From the NCBI GenBank assembly GCA_964529795.1, contig CAZGXM010000010.1, positions 1 through 51,389 of the forward strand: a DNA stretch of 51,389 nt, in the 5' to 3' direction. This stretch comes from CAZGXM01 sp964529795. GTDB taxonomy: Bacteria; Bacillota; JADQBR01. Under the pieces are notes generated by a model. That model was not told the DNA's origin, searched no databases, and saw only the letters and a list, made by a program, of their open reading frames with translations. The position numbers were made by a program, and so were the translations under genes. How positions within the stretch are numbered: the first letter of the stretch is position 1; each line of letters starts with the position of its first letter. Positions 7,799 to 14,989 of the stretch are shown piece by piece.

Positions 7799-8932
7799 TT
7801 GAAAGGAAACGGGTCTTTGTTAAAAAAAATGTTTTTATTGTCTGTAGGTAGTATTGTGATTTTCATTCTGATTTGGGCGTATTATTTCCACCGCAGGCTG
7901 GTTCCGTTGGGGCCGCAGGCTACGGAAATTTATTACAGGGAAATACTTCCCGGCCTGGCAGTTCAGGGATTTGTTTTTGCATTGATATTGAGAATTTTTT
8001 ATACCAAAACACTGGGAAAACGTGTCAAGTTGCTGCTCAACTATCTGGAAACCTGTACAGGTGGTGACCCGGATGAGTTAAGCGAGGCTGATTTGAGAAA
8101 CGGGAAAGATGAGATTTCCCGGGCCGGTGAACAGGTTAACGTTTTGCTACACTTTTTAACTAGTACTTCTAAATTAATGCAGGAAAAGATCAACTACTTC
8201 AAGAGCGTCATTCTCAACTTAATGAATAATGCCGGTAAAACTGACCATGGTATGGCGGAAACTTCAAAATACCTGCAGGAGTGTGGTGAAACAATCACGT
8301 TGGCCTTAAGAGCAATTAACGCTTTCGAGGATGACGTTATTAATGCGTTGGCGCCCAAGCCGAGTGGGGAAACCACGGCGATTGTCCAACAAGCCCGGAG
8401 GCTGTTGGAGACAGTGGAAAGTGCAGAGGATGTCGTGAATGGTGAAAAAAATGTGAATCTCAGTGCTAAAGGGCAGCTTTTCGAAAAAATTGAGGGTATC
8501 GAAGAACTGGCCTGTGACTTGATGTCTGTTAAAGAGATAGAGGAAGAAACTACCCAGTTATGCGAAGAATTAATAGCAATGAGAAAAACCACCGAGGATA
8601 TTTTTCAGCGAAATGAACTTTGTTTTGAAAAAATGAAAAGTTTGCTGTCGGGATTTAGTGAGGACAAAGAAGAGTACCGGATCTGTTTAAAAATGGCTGA
8701 AAATTATCTTTTTCTTGTGGAGCAGGTCTCGAAAACTTTCAACGAAATCAAAGGACAAGTGAAAAATACTGCCCGGTTGATCGGTAAGGCAGGGGAATGC
8801 ATGACGCCTTTACAGGGTATTTCCTTGCGGGGAGATGCAGACCGCTTGTTGCAGGCGGCTGTGAATTTAGAAGATGTTTTCCAGCAGTCAAGGACTACAG
8901 GTGCCGTCAAGAAAATAGAATTGACTGATTAA
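7799..8932 (+). CDS. HAMP/chemoreceptor-like membrane protein of unknown function
   Basis: Two transmembrane segments (about residues 10-29 and 46-64) are separated by a loop of only about 17 residues. A HAMP-like stretch follows (residues about 68-120, with DEISRAGEQVN at its end). The rest, about 250 residues, is helical and charged and resembles a chemoreceptor cytoplasmic rod. The conserved signalling hairpin of methyl-accepting proteins is not recognisable, and no kinase, cyclase or phosphatase motif is seen. The TTG start is supported by GGGGAGGGGG about 8 bases upstream. It lies 59 bases after the Tad operon and could be read through from it. Function unknown. Confidence 0.6.
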   Translation: MKGNGSLLKKMFLLSVGSIVIFILIWAYYFHRRLVPLGPQATEIYYREILPGLAVQGFVFALILRIFYTKTLGKRVKLLLNYLETCTGGDPDELSEADLRNGKDEISRAGEQVNVLLHFLTSTSKLMQEKINYFKSVILNLMNNAGKTDHGMAETSKYLQECGETITLALRAINAFEDDVINALAPKPSGETTAIVQQARRLLETVESAEDVVNGEKNVNLSAKGQLFEKIEGIEELACDLMSVKEIEEETTQLCEELIAMRKTTEDIFQRNELCFEKMKSLLSGFSEDKEEYRICLKMAENYLFLVEQVSKTFNEIKGQVKNTARLIGKAGECMTPLQGISLRGDADRLLQAAVNLEDVFQQSRTTGAVKKIELTD

Positions 8933-8940
8933 AGGGCAGG

Positions 8941-9012
8941 TTGTTGACAAAGTTATCTAAATGGTTGGAAGGCCGGTGACGTGTGGCACACCGGCCTGAA
9001 GTTTGTCAACAA
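8941..9012. repeat. Nested inverted repeat downstream of the HAMP-like gene
   Basis: An outer 11-bp perfect pair (TTGTTGACAAA 8941-8951 / TTTGTCAACAA 9002-9012) encloses an inner 9-bp pair (AGGCCGGTG 8970-8978 / CACCGGCCT 8989-8997). A short T-run (GATTTTT) follows a few bases later. It may end transcription after the HAMP-like gene, but it is larger and better nested than the other terminators here. Confidence 0.65.
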
Positions 9013-9057
9013 GCGATTTTTGGCAACTCCCCAAAGCTTCTTAAAAAGGAGGGAGGC

Positions 9058-9180
9058 CTATTCCCTCGACAGCTTTCTCCCAAGAAATTGACCGACTAGC
9101 AAACCTTTTACAAATGCCAAGGGGTAGGCAAGTATGACCAGCCAATGCATCCTGCGCATTCTGTATCTGCTGAAAAACAT
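9058..9180 (-). CDS. 40-aa single-pass membrane microprotein
   Basis: This short frame starts with ATG at 9180, with GGAGGG 6 bases upstream. An ATG two codons earlier abuts the Shine-Dalgarno and is disfavoured. The product has a basic N-terminus (SRYRMRRMHW), one hydrophobic helix (LVILAYPLAFVKGLLVG) and a basic tail (RKLSRE), suggesting a small positive-ended membrane protein. It lies 54 bases downstream of the ferredoxin gene on the same strand and is probably co-transcribed. I do not recognise the family. Confidence 0.6.
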   Translation of the reverse strand: MFFSRYRMRRMHWLVILAYPLAFVKGLLVGQFLGRKLSRE

Positions 9181-9234
9181 ATCCATCCCTCCTACAGTTA
9201 GTATGCTGTGATTAGGAAAAAATAATACAAAGCT

Positions 9235-9423
9235 TTATTCCTCGCTGATGGCAGCAGTGGGGCAACTTTCCACCGCCTCGTGAGCATCATCTTCCACGTC
9301 TGCCGGTACTTCGTCCACAATTGCGTGTGCTTTACCATCATCATCCCAGTCAAATACTTCAGGACACGTATCGATGCAGGCGCCGCATTCAATGCACTCA
9401 TCAGGGTCAACTTTCACTTTCAA
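9235..9423 (-). CDS. 4Fe-4S ferredoxin, 62 aa
   Basis: This is a small soluble electron carrier. C10, C13 and C16 (ECIECGAC) and C54 (SCP) are the expected ligands of one [4Fe-4S] cluster. C20 (TCP) is the extra cysteine seen in relatives of two-cluster ferredoxins. The stretch between is very acidic (FDWDDDGK, DVEDDAHEAVE), as in clostridial and Desulfovibrio ferredoxins. The TTG start at 9423 is chosen because GGAGGTG lies 7 bases upstream; longer reading frames lack such a site. It is divergent from ytxC and upstream of the membrane microprotein. Confidence 0.88.
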   Translation of the reverse strand: MKVKVDPDECIECGACIDTCPEVFDWDDDGKAHAIVDEVPADVEDDAHEAVESCPTAAISEE

Positions 9424-9604
9424 TTGAGAACACCTCCAATGTTTATTTAGTATCATTATGCATAAAGATTAACCGAAATATACTGCAGCTTAAAAATGGA
9501 ATTATTGGCAAATGATTGATGCTGACCCACAAGGTTTAATCGATGCACCTGTATACATCAACCTGATGGCACATATACTATTGACAAAAAGCGAGGTGAA
9601 AAAC

Positions 9605-10501
9605 GTGAGTGTATCTTACCAGGTGGGCTCTGCCAAATATCCGGATACAATCAGGGAAAAATTCAAGGCCAACTGCAGCAATTTTATCCGGGATGGCTAT
9701 AATATAAATTTGGTTGAGAAAAGTATGGGAGATTACACTTTTCTCAACGTTAAAATAGAAGAAGGTGCCGCAAGACGCCGGAATTCAGGGGTTTTGTTTA
9801 AGTGGTGTAATCAGAAGTTAGCGGAAATTTTAACCGATTTAATTTTGGAAAACTGGGAACACAGGTTGGTATATAAAATCATTAAAAATCAATATTACTA
9901 TTTTAACCGGGATGAACGAAAAGAAGTACTGATTCGCGCTCTGGAGATGTTAGGTGATCCATCTGACGAGCGGGAATTAAGCCGGCGTGGTCAAGATGTT
10001 TTGCAGCAGATAGAAAAATACCTGGGTCAGAGTAAAGAGATAAATATGGAAGGCTTTATTAATTTTCGGTTAAAAGACTACAGGCGAGTGCTTGAAGATG
10101 CAGTCGATAAAGCCGTAGACGATTACCTGATGGAAAAGGAATATGATGAGTTTATTCAACTGTTACAGTATTTTGTCGATATTCAGGATCCCCGTATCGA
10201 CACGGTAAATGTAGTGTTAAAAAAATCCGGGCTGTTTGAGCTTTTTGACGGGAAAAACGAACCCATAGACAACAATTACCTGGAAGGGTTTATCCTGGAC
10301 ATGACAGACAATGAAATAAATTATGAAGACCTGCTGATCAGTGCCTTAATTACCATTGCACCCCGGCGGGTGGTACTTCATGCATCCAAAAACCCGGGCT
10401 TGTATGAAACGGTAAAAACCATCAAAAATGTCTTTGGCGGCAGGGTACAGGAATGTACCGGTTGTCAGATCTGCCGCAACCAAGGCCAACGCAAACGTTA
10501 G
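9605..10501 (+). CDS. ytxC: Sporulation protein YtxC family
   Basis: The protein matches the YtxC-like family: a mixed N-terminal domain, RRRNSGVLFKWCNQKLAEIL, then a helical region with NFRLKDYRRVLEDAVDKAVDDYL. The C-terminus carries a CTGCQIC cysteine cluster that might bind metal. In Bacillus the ytxC gene also lies just upstream of thrS, as here (with a DUF445 gene between). The GTG at 9605 is preferred because GAGGTG lies 6 bases upstream. The frame is open to 9512, but without a ribosome site. Length 298 aa. Its biochemical role is unknown. Confidence 0.75.
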   Translation: MSVSYQVGSAKYPDTIREKFKANCSNFIRDGYNINLVEKSMGDYTFLNVKIEEGAARRRNSGVLFKWCNQKLAEILTDLILENWEHRLVYKIIKNQYYYFNRDERKEVLIRALEMLGDPSDERELSRRGQDVLQQIEKYLGQSKEINMEGFINFRLKDYRRVLEDAVDKAVDDYLMEKEYDEFIQLLQYFVDIQDPRIDTVNVVLKKSGLFELFDGKNEPIDNNYLEGFILDMTDNEINYEDLLISALITIAPRRVVLHASKNPGLYETVKTIKNVFGGRVQECTGCQICRNQGQRKR

Positions 10502-10519
10502 CGTTGGTTTTTTTCTTTT
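10486..10519 (+). terminator. Intrinsic terminator of ytxC
   Basis: CCAACGC / GCGTTGG stem with an 8-base loop, followed by seven T and further T-rich sequence. The stop codon of ytxC lies inside the loop. Confidence 0.9.
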
Positions 10520-10597
10520 CTAAAGAGTGTTAAAATAATACCAGCAATTTAAATAACCATCTTTTTGGCGATTATGGAAAGAGGGAAGAACATAAAA

Positions 10598-11203
10598 ATG
10601 TGGCTACAAGTTTTACTGATACCTGCAATTGGGGCATTAATCGGCTGGATTACCAACGTACTGGCTATTAAGTTGATTTTCAGACCCTTTCAGCCCTGGA
10701 GAATACCTCTTACCTCCTGGCAGATTCAAGGCTTAATCCCCAAGAGACAGGCGGAAATTGCCACCACTGTGGGTAGAGTGGTAGAAAACGAACTGATATC
10801 CATGGAGGAGATCCTCAAGGAGGTTAACAATGAAAAACGGAGAGAGCAGGTGGTAACCTGGATTAGTACCGCTGTGAAGCAAAGGGTGTCCAACCGTTTA
10901 CCCGGTTTTCTGCCACAGTCAGTAAGGGACTTGGTAAGCGACCTGCTGGATGACGTGGTCAAAAGGGAAGTTGTCCAGGTTTTGGACAGTCTTACCGGCA
11001 GTATTTCAGAAGAACTGTTGGAAGAAGTTAAAGTGGAACACCTGGTGGAGCAAAAATTAAAGCAGTTTGATTTGGAGCAGTTGGAGCGTCTGATCATTAG
11101 CATTGCTTCTACGGAATTGAGGCATATAGAAATCTTGGGGGCGGTGTTGGGTTTTTTTATTGGTTTGGCTCAAGTTGGCATATTGTATCTTTTGAATTTT
11201 TGA
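10598..11203 (+). CDS. DUF445 family membrane protein (YheB-like)
   Basis: The N-terminal membrane helix contains PAIGALIGWITNVLAIKLIFRP, the hallmark of DUF445 proteins. KRQAEIATTVGRVVENELIS, an amphipathic helical middle and a C-terminal membrane helix (AVLGFFIGLAQVGILYLL) follow. At 201 aa it is shorter than Bacillus YheB. Function is unknown; relatives are linked to spores and the envelope. The ATG at 10598 is chosen because of GAGGGAAG 9 bases upstream. It stands between ytxC and the thrS promoter. Confidence 0.78.
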   Translation: MWLQVLLIPAIGALIGWITNVLAIKLIFRPFQPWRIPLTSWQIQGLIPKRQAEIATTVGRVVENELISMEEILKEVNNEKRREQVVTWISTAVKQRVSNRLPGFLPQSVRDLVSDLLDDVVKREVVQVLDSLTGSISEELLEEVKVEHLVEQKLKQFDLEQLERLIISIASTELRHIEILGAVLGFFIGLAQVGILYLLNF

Positions 11204-11208
11204 TTAAT

Positions 11209-11237
11209 TTGACAGGAGACAGCTTTAGTTTTATAAT
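11209..11237 (+). promoter_or_regulatory. Consensus sigma-A promoter for thrS
   Basis: TTGACA (11209-11214) and TATAAT (11232-11237) are both perfect and lie 17 bases apart. Transcription is expected to start near 11244, at the head of the T-box leader. Confidence 0.9.
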
Positions 11238-11243
11238 TTAAGA

Positions 11244-11505
11244 GGTGGAAAAACTTGAAAGTCAAAAGCAATGAGGAGAAAGAGTAGGTAAAATAAGTTT
11301 TATGAGCAGAGAATGGGGGTCAAAGGCTGGAAGCCCTCTAGACCAATGTTTTACCGAAAACCATCTCTGAGTGTTCTGCTGAATACCTTTAGTAGGCGGA
11401 CCGGTTAACCTCGTTAACGGTTGTTGAAGAGGAGAGATAAATTTCTCTCAACAAGGGTGGAACCGCGGTCCTTTCGTCCCTTTACGGACAAGGGACTTTT
11501 TTCTT
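11244..11505 (+). promoter_or_regulatory. T-box leader (threonine) of thrS with terminator
   Basis: The T-box core AGGGTGGAACCGCGG lies at 11454-11468. It is followed by an intrinsic terminator (GTCCCTT 11476-11482 / AAGGGAC 11490-11496, then six T). Stem I is visible as pairing between GAGCAGA and TCTGCT around the distal arm. A candidate specifier ACC (Thr) lies at 11385-11387 in GAATACC. Uncharged tRNA-Thr is expected to stabilise the antiterminator and allow thrS expression. The T-box is certain; the exact specifier triplet is inferred from the downstream gene. Confidence 0.92.
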
Positions 11506-11551
11506 TGACTGGCTTGAGAATTTTTACATATCGTAAGGAGGTAATTTCTCT

Positions 11552-13462
11552 ATGTCAAGTATCCAAATAACTTTTCCTGATGGTTCTCTGAAGGATTATC
11601 CCCGGGGAACTACCGTAGCTGAAGTGGCGAAATCCATCAGCGGCCGGTTGGCAAAGGAGGCGTTGGCAGCTGAAGTCAACGGGCGGATGGTGGATTTGGA
11701 CTATGCTTTCGACGAGGATAGTTCGGTAAAGATATTTACTTTCAATGACGAGAGAGGAAAGCGTGTCTTTCGCCATAGCAGTGCACACTTGATGGCCCAA
11801 GCGGTGAAAAATTTGTTTCCCGGAACCAAATTGGGAATCGGGCCGGCTATTGATGAAGGTTTTTATTATGATTTTGACAGCGAACACAAGTTTACCCCCG
11901 CCGATCTGGAAAAAATAGAAAAAGAAATGCAGCGCCTGGCAAAAGAAAAGTTGCCATTTACCCGCGAGGAGGTTCCCCGGGAAGAGGCAATAAAATATTT
12001 TGAAAAAGCAGGGGAAAAATTCAAAGTCGAGTTAATCAAGGATTTGCCGGATGAAGAAACCATCAGTTTTTATACTCAGGGCAACTTTACCGACCTGTGT
12101 GCCGGTCCTCACGTACCCCATACAGGATACCTCAAAGCGGTAAAATTGCTGAGCCTGGCCGGAGCCTACTGGCGGGGCGACGAGCACAATCCGCAGCTAC
12201 AGCGGATTTACGGTACCAGTTTTCAGAAGAAATCCCAGTTGGAGGAGTACCTGGCGAAGCAGGAGGAGGCAAAAAAACGCGACCATCGCAAACTTGGCAC
12301 CCAACTGGAACTGTTTACCCTAGTCGAAGAGGGGCCGGGTTTTCCCATCTTTTTACCCAAAGGAATGGTCCTGCGTAACCAGTTGGAGGAGTTCTGGCGC
12401 CAGGAGCATATCAAGGCCGGTTACCTGGAAATAAAGACACCAATTATTTTAAACAGGGGCCTGTGGGAACGGTCCGGCCACTGGGAGCATTATCAGGAAA
12501 ACATGTATTTTACCCGGATTGACGAGCAGGACTTTGCCATTAAACCCATGAACTGCCCGGGGGGCATGCTGGTCTACAAGCAGCAGCAGCACAGCTACCG
12601 GGACTTACCCCTGCGGACTGCGGAGCTGGGATTGGTCCACCGCCATGAACTGTCAGGAGTGTTGCACGGGCTGATGCGGGTGAGAGCGTTTACTCAGGAT
12701 GACGCGCATATTTTCATGTTGCCCGGGCAGATTACCTCTGAGATTAAGAATGTTATTGACCTGGTGGACAAGTTTTATAACATCTTTGGTTTTAAGTACC
12801 ATGTGGAGCTGTCCACCAGGCCGGAAAAATCCATGGGTTCGGACGAAATCTGGGAGAAGGCCACTGCCGCGCTGGAAAATGCCCTGCGTGAAAAGGGAAT
12901 GGAGTATGTAATCAATGAAGGGGACGGCGCTTTTTACGGACCGAAAATTGACTTTCATTTGGAAGACTGCCTGGGAAGGACCTGGCAGTGCGGCACCATT
13001 CAACTGGACTTCTTAATGCCGGAAAAATTTGCTTTGACCTATATCGGGGAAGACAGTCAAAAACACCGGCCGGTGATGATTCACCGGGTAGTGTTTGGCA
13101 GTATCGAAAGGTTTATCGCTATTTTGATAGAACATTATGCCGGGGCTTTTCCTGCCTGGCTGGCACCGGTTCAGGTGAAGATTTTACCCATTGCCGACAG
13201 GTTTAACAAGTATGCCTACCGGTTACGAGAAATGATGGCAGAAAAAGGGATACGGGTGGAAGTTGACGATCGCAATGAAAAGGTCGGCTATAAAATCCGC
13301 CAGGGCCAATTGGCGAAGATCCCTTACATGCTGATAGTGGGAGAAAAAGAGGAAAAAGAAAATACGGTTTCCGTACGCAAACGGGACAAAGGGGATATTG
13401 GTGCCGTGCCGGTGGACCGTTTTGTTGAAGATCTGCTTTCTGAAATTGAACAAAAACGTTAG
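11552..13462 (+). CDS. thrS: Threonyl-tRNA synthetase
   Basis: This class II aminoacyl-tRNA synthetase charges tRNA-Thr. In order it has a TGS domain (about 1-62), the second additional/editing domain with HSSAHLMAQAV, the catalytic core with the zinc-site segment NCPGGMLVYK and LVHRHELSGVLHGLMRVRAF (shown in family, motif 2 region), and a C-terminal anticodon-binding domain (APVQVKILPI to the end). At 636 aa it is full length. The ATG has AAGGAGGTAA 8 bases upstream. Expression is controlled by the T-box leader. No clear terminator follows; decayed insertion-sequence DNA comes next. Confidence 0.96.
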   Translation: MSSIQITFPDGSLKDYPRGTTVAEVAKSISGRLAKEALAAEVNGRMVDLDYAFDEDSSVKIFTFNDERGKRVFRHSSAHLMAQAVKNLFPGTKLGIGPAIDEGFYYDFDSEHKFTPADLEKIEKEMQRLAKEKLPFTREEVPREEAIKYFEKAGEKFKVELIKDLPDEETISFYTQGNFTDLCAGPHVPHTGYLKAVKLLSLAGAYWRGDEHNPQLQRIYGTSFQKKSQLEEYLAKQEEAKKRDHRKLGTQLELFTLVEEGPGFPIFLPKGMVLRNQLEEFWRQEHIKAGYLEIKTPIILNRGLWERSGHWEHYQENMYFTRIDEQDFAIKPMNCPGGMLVYKQQQHSYRDLPLRTAELGLVHRHELSGVLHGLMRVRAFTQDDAHIFMLPGQITSEIKNVIDLVDKFYNIFGFKYHVELSTRPEKSMGSDEIWEKATAALENALREKGMEYVINEGDGAFYGPKIDFHLEDCLGRTWQCGTIQLDFLMPEKFALTYIGEDSQKHRPVMIHRVVFGSIERFIAILIEHYAGAFPAWLAPVQVKILPIADRFNKYAYRLREMMAEKGIRVEVDDRNEKVGYKIRQGQLAKIPYMLIVGEKEEKENTVSVRKRDKGDIGAVPVDRFVEDLLSEIEQKR

Positions 13463-13479
13463 TTCTACGCGCTGAGGCC

Positions 13480-14125
13480 CTCCACGGCAAAATCATGAAG
13501 CAAATAAATGGTAATTGAGAAAAAATATACTGGACAATTACCCTCACGTAAACTATTGATATTGCTCAGAAGTATACCTGAAGGGGGATACGTATGAGCA
13601 ACGGATTATATCAAGGTAAATTTTTTGAGTATTTTGGCGGACTAAACGATACAAGGCAAGAAGGAAGGTATTGCATCGATTGACCGATATTCTTTTCATT
13701 GTAACCGCCGCAATTATTTGCGGATATGATGAATGGGATGATATCTATGTATGGGCGAACGCAATGTCGACACAGAAATGGTTAAAGAAATATATTGCCT
13801 TAGCGAATGGGATACCCTCCTTATCCACGATCAAAAGAGTATTTGCAGTAATCAATCCCGAGGAGTTTTACAGTCGATTTATCGAGTGGATGAAGGCGGC
13901 GCTCGACTTGCCGGCCAAAGACGTGGTGTCTGTGGACGGAAAAACATCCAAAGGTTCTAAGGATAAAAGCAAAGAGCAAAAGGCTCTGCACATAGTAAGC
14001 GCCCTGTGCCATTCACACGGTTTGATTATCGGGCAAACCAAAACGGATGAAAAAAGCAACGAGATCAAAGCCATTCCGGAATTATTGGATCAATTGTTTA
14101 TTGAAGAGTGCGTCGTCAACGAAGC
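13480..14125 (+). mobile_element. Remnant of an ISAs1-family insertion sequence between thrS and rpsU
   Basis: The remnant carries the broken transposase. Its left end is uncertain: TGAGGCCCTCCACGGCAAAA near 13480 could be a terminal repeat, but no clear partner is seen on the right. The right limit must lie before the intact rpsU promoter at 14139. An 8-base inverted repeat (GGTAATTG / CAATTACC, 13511-13541) lies in its left flank. The boundaries are estimates. Confidence 0.6.
13594..14117 (+). pseudogene. Decayed ISAs1-family transposase (frameshifted and 3'-truncated)
   Basis: From ATG 13594 (AAGGGGGA upstream) the frame encodes an ISAs1-type N-terminus (KFFEYFGGLNDTRQEG) but stops at 13681-13683. 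The same protein continues in another frame from about 13668 (HRLTDILFIVTAAIICGYDE, then IPSLSTIKRVFAVI and VVSVDGKTSKGS with a catalytic Asp). This implies loss of one base near 13664-13667. Similarity ends near 14117 after IEECVV, so at least half of the usual roughly 370-residue transposase is missing. Two independent lesions make it a dead copy. Confidence 0.85.
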
Positions 14126-14138
14126 CCTCTGGCCGCGC

Positions 14139-14168
14139 TTGACGGAAAAAGGGTCCCTGTAGTATAAT
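14139..14168 (+). promoter_or_regulatory. Sigma-A promoter for rpsU-yqeY
   Basis: TTGACG (14139-14144) and TATAAT (14163-14168) lie 18 bases apart, about 75 bases before rpsU. It lies just past the insertion-sequence remnant, so the rpsU promoter appears to have survived the insertion. Confidence 0.8.
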
Positions 14169-14243
14169 TTTAAACTAGGTACAAAGTGTTTGTGAGAGTA
14201 TCATCCTTTGTGCCTCCCATGGTTGCGGAGGGGAGGGATAACG

Positions 14244-14426
14244 TTGGCGGAAGTACGGGTAAAGAAAAACGAATCCCTGGACAGTGCTTTAAGACGCTTC
14301 AAACGTTCTTGCGCAAAATCTGGTGTACTTGCAGAGGCACGTAAGCGCGAGCATTACGAAAAGCCCAGTGTGCGGCGTAAGAAAAAAGCAGAGGCGGCGA
14401 GAAAAAAGAAACGCCGTTTCAGATAA
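14244..14426 (+). CDS. rpsU: Ribosomal protein bS21
   Basis: This small-subunit ribosomal protein has the pattern EVRVKKNESLDSALRRFKRS, then REHYEKPSVRRKKK and a very basic tail. The TTG start at 14244 gives a 60-aa protein, normal for bS21. GGGGAGGG lies about 7 bases upstream. The upstream open frame encodes nothing S21-like. It is followed after 12 bases by yqeY, the common Firmicute pairing. Confidence 0.95.
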   Translation: MAEVRVKKNESLDSALRRFKRSCAKSGVLAEARKREHYEKPSVRRKKKAEAARKKKRRFR

Positions 14427-14438
14427 GGAGGGACTGGG

Positions 14439-14888
14439 GTGTCCCTACGCGAGAAACTGGCTGCTGATGTAAAAAATGCAATGAAGGCGCGGGAAGCGGG
14501 CAAGTTAAAGCTCAAAGTCCTGCGTATGGTCATGGCGGCGGTTAAAAACAGGGAAATTGAAGTGAAGAATGAGCTGTCGGATGATGAGATCATTGACGTA
14601 ATTGTCAAAGAAGTAAAGATGCGGCAGGAATCTTTGACTGCGTTTGAAAAAGCCGGTCGCACGGACCAGGCGGAGGAACTGCGCCAGGAAATTGCCATAC
14701 TTACAGGATATCTTCCCGAGCAAATGGATGAGACGGAAATTCGTCGTCTGGTCGAGGAAGTTATTGCCGGTACCGGCGCCAAAAGCAGCAAGGATATGGG
14801 CAGGGTAATGGGGGCGCTGATGCCGAAAGTCAAGGGAAGAGCCGACGGTAAGGTGGTTAATAAAATTGCAAGAGAGTTGCTTTCATGA
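14439..14888 (+). CDS. yqeY: GatB/YqeY domain protein
   Basis: This 149-aa stand-alone YqeY domain resembles the C-terminal helical domain of the GatB amidotransferase subunit. Visible family patterns are LREKLAADVKNAMKAREA, TAFEKAGRTDQAEELRQEI and the C-terminal SKDMGRVMGALMPKVKGRAD. It probably interacts with tRNA, but the function is not established. The GTG start has AAGGAGGGA upstream. It is co-transcribed with rpsU and closed by a strong terminator. Confidence 0.92.
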   Translation: MSLREKLAADVKNAMKAREAGKLKLKVLRMVMAAVKNREIEVKNELSDDEIIDVIVKEVKMRQESLTAFEKAGRTDQAEELRQEIAILTGYLPEQMDETEIRRLVEEVIAGTGAKSSKDMGRVMGALMPKVKGRADGKVVNKIARELLS

Positions 14889-14896
14889 GACCAATG

Positions 14897-14929
14897 GCCT
14901 GGCATAAGTCTTTTATGCCAGGCTTTTCT
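14897..14929 (+). terminator. Intrinsic terminator of rpsU-yqeY
   Basis: A perfect 10-bp stem (GCCTGGCATA / TATGCCAGGC) is followed by TTTTCT, 8 bases past the yqeY stop. Confidence 0.9.
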
Positions 14930-14989
14930 AATAAAAATTATTGGTATTTGGAATAAGTTTAATGGGGGAAATTTTAAGGGGGTGAATAC

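Noticed and set aside
8941..9012. Integron attC-like site
   Set aside because: The nested repeats lack the GTTRRRY and RYYYAAC ends and no integrase or cassette genes are present.
9046..9057. AAAAAGGAGGGA on the plus strand as a ribosome site
   Set aside because: No start codon with a worthwhile frame follows; it overlaps the end of the minus-strand microprotein gene.
13480..14160. Terminal inverted repeats of the ISAs1 remnant
   Set aside because: Weak similarity between TGAGGCCCTCCACGG on the left and the reverse of the 14139-14160 region on the right; the right part is the rpsU promoter, so the match is not convincing.
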